DNA from: JBBKWQ01 sp037969115
Lineage (GTDB): Bacteria > Actinomycetota > Acidimicrobiia > Acidimicrobiales > Ilumatobacteraceae
Assembly: GCA_037969115.1 (NCBI GenBank)
Contig: JBBKWQ010000260.1
Location: 1 to 18,223 of the forward strand
Reading direction: 5' to 3'
Length of the DNA: 18,223 nt
Both the position numbers and the translations under genes were made by a program. The notes under the pieces are model-generated. The model was not told the DNA's origin. It was given only the letters and a program-made list of their open reading frames with translations, and searched no databases. The first letter of the stretch is position 1; the number at the start of each line of letters is the position of its first letter. Below, one piece after another: positions 15,562-18,223 of the stretch.

Positions 15562-16176
15562 ATGAATTCCGATCATCTCTCGAACCTGCTGCTCGCCGCC
15601 CAACGCGGCGATCACGACGCGCTCGAGCAGTTCATCGCGGCCACGCAGGCCGACGTGTGGCGCCTCTGCCACTATCTGGGCGATCCCGACACCGTCGACG
15701 ATCTCGCGCAAGAGACCTTCGAACGCGCGATCGGCTCGCTGCACCGGTATCGGGCCGATGGGCCCGCAAAACATTGGATTCTCACGATCGCGCGACGAAC
15801 CTGTGCCGACTCGACTCGGCGGCGCCAGCGCCAGCGCCGGCTGCAGGTGCGGATGCGAAATCAGCCCCTGTCCGAGACCGCGACACTCGACTCCGATGGC
15901 CTCGGTGATCTCGACGACCTCCTCGCAGAACTCGACGACGACCGACGCGCAGCGTTCGTCACGACACAAATCCTCGGTCTGCACTACGACGAGGCGGCCG
16001 CCGTACTCGACTGTCCGGTCGGCACGATTCGTTCCCGCGTTGCTCGCGCCCGCGCCGATCTGGTCGGCATGGTCGAGCGTGCCGAGAGCGACGCACGCGG
16101 CACCAGCGGCGACAACCGCGGAGAGGTCACCGGTCGCAGGAACTTCTCGATCTCGCGGGACGACCAAGCTTCCTGA
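15562..16176 (+). CDS. ECF-family RNA polymerase sigma factor
   Basis: Directs RNA polymerase to a small regulon in response to a signal relayed by its anti-sigma factor. The 204-residue product has region 2 (about residues 10-80) with DPDTVDDLAQETFERAIGSLHRYR, the region 2.2-2.4 core, and region 4 (about 115-175) with LGLHYDEAAAVLDCPVGTIRSRVARARADL, the helix-turn-helix that reads the -35 box. A polar 30-residue tail follows. No extra sensor domain is present. ATG at 15562 is preferred; GTG at 15559 adds one residue. The stop TGA overlaps the next ATG by one base, so the sigma factor is translated from the same message as the cytochrome, SCO and cupredoxin genes. That makes these its most likely targets. 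Confidence 0.93.
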   Translation: MNSDHLSNLLLAAQRGDHDALEQFIAATQADVWRLCHYLGDPDTVDDLAQETFERAIGSLHRYRADGPAKHWILTIARRTCADSTRRRQRQRRLQVRMRNQPLSETATLDSDGLGDLDDLLAELDDDRRAAFVTTQILGLHYDEAAAVLDCPVGTIRSRVARARADLVGMVERAESDARGTSGDNRGEVTGRRNFSISRDDQAS

Positions 16177-16607
16177 TGAAATTTGCGCGTACCGCCAGTC
16201 GTTCGATGTTCGGCCGTGTTGCGTCGACGGTGTTCGTCGGTGCGCTGCTCGCGACTGCATGCGGCGGCGACGGAACCGACCTCACTCTCACCGAGGCCGG
16301 AGCGAAGGGCCGTGACGTCGCGAACAACAGCGGTGGATGCGCAGCCTGCCACGGGAAGAACGGCGAAGGCGGCGTCGGCCCGGCGTTCGTCGGGCTCTTC
16401 GAATCGGAAGTGGCAGTGATCGACCGAGCTGGGAACGAAACCACCGTGACGGCCGACCGCGAGTACCTCATCCAGTCGATCATCGACCCGGGAGCGTTCA
16501 AAGTCGCGAACGCCGGTGTGCTCAACATGCCCGAGAACGGCCTCACCGAGGAACAGATCAACTCGATCGTCGACTACATCCAAGAATTGAAGGACGTCGC
16601 GCCGTGA
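16176..16607 (+). CDS. Lipoprotein c-type cytochrome
   Basis: Small electron-transfer protein (143 residues) outside the membrane. The N-terminal hydrophobic segment ends in LLATAC, a near-lipobox with Cys29, so it is probably a lipoprotein. The heme c site is CAACH (55-59); the following GKNGEGGVGPAFVGL is typical of class I cytochromes. Met118 in VLNMPENGLTEEQ is the likely axial ligand, followed by the usual C-terminal helix (INSIVDYIQEL). It most resembles the cytochrome c domains of cytochrome oxidase subunit II in PAF-G...MP spacing. It starts on the last base of the sigma stop codon and overlaps the SCO gene by four bases. Confidence 0.92.
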   Translation: MKFARTASRSMFGRVASTVFVGALLATACGGDGTDLTLTEAGAKGRDVANNSGGCAACHGKNGEGGVGPAFVGLFESEVAVIDRAGNETTVTADREYLIQSIIDPGAFKVANAGVLNMPENGLTEEQINSIVDYIQELKDVAP

Positions 16608-17209
16608 CACGCACGATCACACGCTCGGTGATCGGTCTCCTCGCCGCCATCACGGTCATGTCTTCGTGCGGTGAAGACCGCGAACTCGCGGGGTACGTGC
16701 GCGAGCCCGCGCCGGTCGTCGACGCCGTGGCGATCCCCGACCTGAGTCAGGGCGGCACCGACTTCACCCTCAGTGCGAACGACGGCGAGCTCCTCGTCGT
16801 GTACTTCGGCTACACCAACTGTCCCGACGTGTGTCCCACGACATTGGCCGACTACCGGCAGGCCAAGCGCAAGCTCTCCGACGACGATCAGGCGAAGGTC
16901 GACCTCGCCATGGTCACCATCGACCCCGAACGCGATATTCCTCTGCTCAGCGACTACGTGCAGAGCTTCGACGACGAAGCGCACGCTCTCGGCACCGACG
17001 ATCAGGCGGTACTGCTCTCGGTCGCCGAACCGTTCGGTGTCTCGTACCAGGTCGTCACGAACGACGCAGGCGAAATCGAGGTCGGTCACTCGTCGCAGCT
17101 GTTCGTCGTGAACGGCCAGGGTGAGCTGGTGCTCACCTGGCAGTTCGGCACGACTGCCGACGACATCGCGGCCGACCTCGAGCAACTGCTCAAGGGACAG
17201 ACAGCATGA
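16604..17209 (+). CDS. SCO1/SenC-family copper chaperone
   Basis: Membrane-anchored thioredoxin-fold protein (201 residues) that delivers copper to the CuA site of cytochrome oxidase or acts as a thiol reductant there. The copper ligands are all present: Cys73 and Cys77 in CPDVCP and His162 in EVGHSSQLFVV. VVYFGYTNCPDVCP and AMVTIDPERD are family signature segments. A signal peptide ends in MSSC, so Cys22 may be lipidated. The GTG at 16604 overlaps the cytochrome stop by four bases (GTGA); translation is probably coupled. It overlaps the cupredoxin start by ATGA. Confidence 0.94.
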   Translation: MTRTITRSVIGLLAAITVMSSCGEDRELAGYVREPAPVVDAVAIPDLSQGGTDFTLSANDGELLVVYFGYTNCPDVCPTTLADYRQAKRKLSDDDQAKVDLAMVTIDPERDIPLLSDYVQSFDDEAHALGTDDQAVLLSVAEPFGVSYQVVTNDAGEIEVGHSSQLFVVNGQGELVLTWQFGTTADDIAADLEQLLKGQTA

Positions 17210-17607
17210 GCCGGCGGCTCCTCGCGCCACTGCTCGCCATCGTGCCGATCATGCTCGTCGGCGCACTGGCGCTGGGCGGCGTCTTCGATTCCGACAAGTC
17301 GGCTCAGCAGCCGGCCATCCAAACCCTCGACGATGCGGTGGGTGCTCAATACAGCTACATCATCCCGGCCGGCACCGGCGAACAGCTCGACGCCGGTGAG
17401 CCGGTCGAAATCCTCCCGGCAGAGTTGCACGTGAAGGTCGGTGAGGTCTTGAGCATCCGCAACGACGACTCACGCGGCCACACGGTCGGTGCGTTCTACG
17501 TCGGCTCGAACGAGACGTTGACCCAGAAATTCTCGACGCCGGGTGTTCTCTCCGGCGACTGCTCGGTACACCCCTCAGGTGCATTTGCGCTCATCGTGGA
17601 GGCGTGA
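17206..17607 (+). CDS. Membrane-anchored cupredoxin
   Basis: Small blue-copper-type protein (133 residues) with one N-terminal helix (about 6-26) holding it to the outside of the membrane. Three copper ligands are in the expected places: His92 in RGHTVG, and Cys119 and His122 in GDCSVHPSG. The fourth, axial position (five residues after His122, Met in plastocyanin) is Phe127. Strands such as AELHVKVGEVLSIRNDD fit the plastocyanin/azurin fold. It may pass electrons between the cytochrome and an oxidase, or bind copper for the SCO protein. ATGA overlap with the SCO gene; its own stop overlaps the next GTG. Confidence 0.87.
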   Translation: MSRRLLAPLLAIVPIMLVGALALGGVFDSDKSAQQPAIQTLDDAVGAQYSYIIPAGTGEQLDAGEPVEILPAELHVKVGEVLSIRNDDSRGHTVGAFYVGSNETLTQKFSTPGVLSGDCSVHPSGAFALIVEA

Positions 17608-18223
17608 CCTTCGTGCCGGCGTCGAGGCCGCCGGCACGACGTTTGGCGGCAATTGTCATTGCAGCCGGCGGTTTCATGGCCACCGCGCCCAGTGGCGTGG
17701 TGTTCGCCGATGCTGCGGGGCCGACCGACTACCGCTCCGAGATCGTCGACGTGGCTCCCGCTGTGCCGGAGGTCGAGCTGTCGATCGAGGGCGGTGATGC
17801 GTTCGTGCTCGCGTCGGTCGAACCGGGCAACGAAGTGCTGGTGCTCGGTTACGCCCGTGAGCCATACCTCCTCATCGACTCCGGGGGCGCGGTATTCGAG
17901 AACAGTCGGTCGGCGGCGACCTACTACAACGAGAGTCGGTATGGCGGCGACATTCCCGACGATGTCGACCCCGATGGCGAACCCGACTGGGTGCAGGTCG
18001 GTGACGGCGGCGCATGGGCATGGCACGATCACCGAGCCCATTGGATGTCGAGCGAGCCCCCCATCGGTGCCGAACCCGGCGACACGATTCAGGAATTCAC
18101 CATCCCGATCCGCGTCAACGACGACGACGTTTCGGTACTCGTGACGACGACGTGGTTGTCGCCGGTGTCGAAGGCGCCCGCCATCGTGGGCCTCGCAGCC
18201 GGTCTCGCGGCGGTGGCGGCGGC
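17604..18223 (+). CDS. Secreted/membrane protein with HDHRAHWM motif (3' end outside window)
   Basis: The frame is open to the window edge; at least 206 codons are visible. The GTG at 17604 overlaps the cupredoxin stop (GTGA). A signal peptide (about residues 9-38, ending near FADAAG) leads into an extracytoplasmic domain with GYAREPYLLID, FENSRSAATYYNESRYGG, PDWVQVGDGGAWAWHDHR and AHWM. The HDHRAHWM stretch (141-148) holds three histidines and a methionine, a possible metal site. A hydrophobic segment begins near 192 (APAIVGLAAGLAAVAA), probably a membrane helix. I recall similar proteins of unknown function in other actinobacteria, often near copper genes, but cannot name the family. Confidence 0.75.
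   Translation, partial: MTFVPASRPPARRLAAIVIAAGGFMATAPSGVVFADAAGPTDYRSEIVDVAPAVPEVELSIEGGDAFVLASVEPGNEVLVLGYAREPYLLIDSGGAVFENSRSAATYYNESRYGGDIPDDVDPDGEPDWVQVGDGGAWAWHDHRAHWMSSEPPIGAEPGDTIQEFTIPIRVNDDDVSVLVTTTWLSPVSKAPAIVGLAAGLAAVAA

Overview
The window is high-GC DNA with strong G/C preference at third codon positions, frequent GTG starts, and several genes that appear to be transcribed without a leader. Together with the gene content (membrane fatty-acid desaturase, PPOX-class flavin/F420 protein, prokaryotic type I CoaA, ECF sigma/zinc anti-sigma pair, SCO/cupredoxin set) this points to an actinobacterium, possibly a marine or soil Acidimicrobiia-type organism. That lineage call is inference; no rRNA or marker tree is available. 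I saw no phage genes, insertion sequences, tRNAs, rRNAs or CRISPR arrays.

Left part (1-8708). A membrane desaturase carrying three histidine boxes is followed by a 729-residue cation-chloride cotransporter homologue (SLC12-like, with both the transport domain and the characteristic C-terminal domain). Converging on it is a secreted subtilisin-like protease whose C-terminal tail is an exact five-residue tryptophan repeat. Divergent from the protease is a membrane-bound GAF-GGDEF-EAL protein (c-di-GMP turnover). It converges on an unrecognised secreted protein.

Middle (8709-13487). A 460-base gap holds a very strong hairpin and a short stretch that resembles a fragment of a ScyD/ScyE-type protein. 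Then come a GerMN-Gmad2 lipoprotein, an alpha/beta hydrolase, a divergent PPOX-family protein with a palindromic operator-like site over its -10 box, a HAD-family hydrolase with a leaderless-type promoter, and pantothenate kinase (coaA).

Right part (13495-18223). coaA and an Eco57I-like adenine DNA methyltransferase diverge from GTG starts only about 20 bases apart, with two overlapping -10-like boxes between them. Next is a four-helix zinc-finger anti-sigma factor, transcribed away from its likely partner, an ECF sigma factor. The sigma gene heads a tightly overlapping cluster (stop/start overlaps of 1-4 bases): lipoprotein cytochrome c, SCO1/SenC copper chaperone, membrane-anchored cupredoxin, and the first part of a secreted/membrane protein with an HDHRAHWM motif that runs off the window.

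The most interesting unit is this last one: a sigma factor built into the same transcript as an extracytoplasmic copper/heme electron-transfer set, with a divergent anti-sigma factor whose predicted outer loops carry four histidines. The sequence suggests a metal- or redox-responsive switch for respiratory copper handling; the signal and targets are not known from the sequence.
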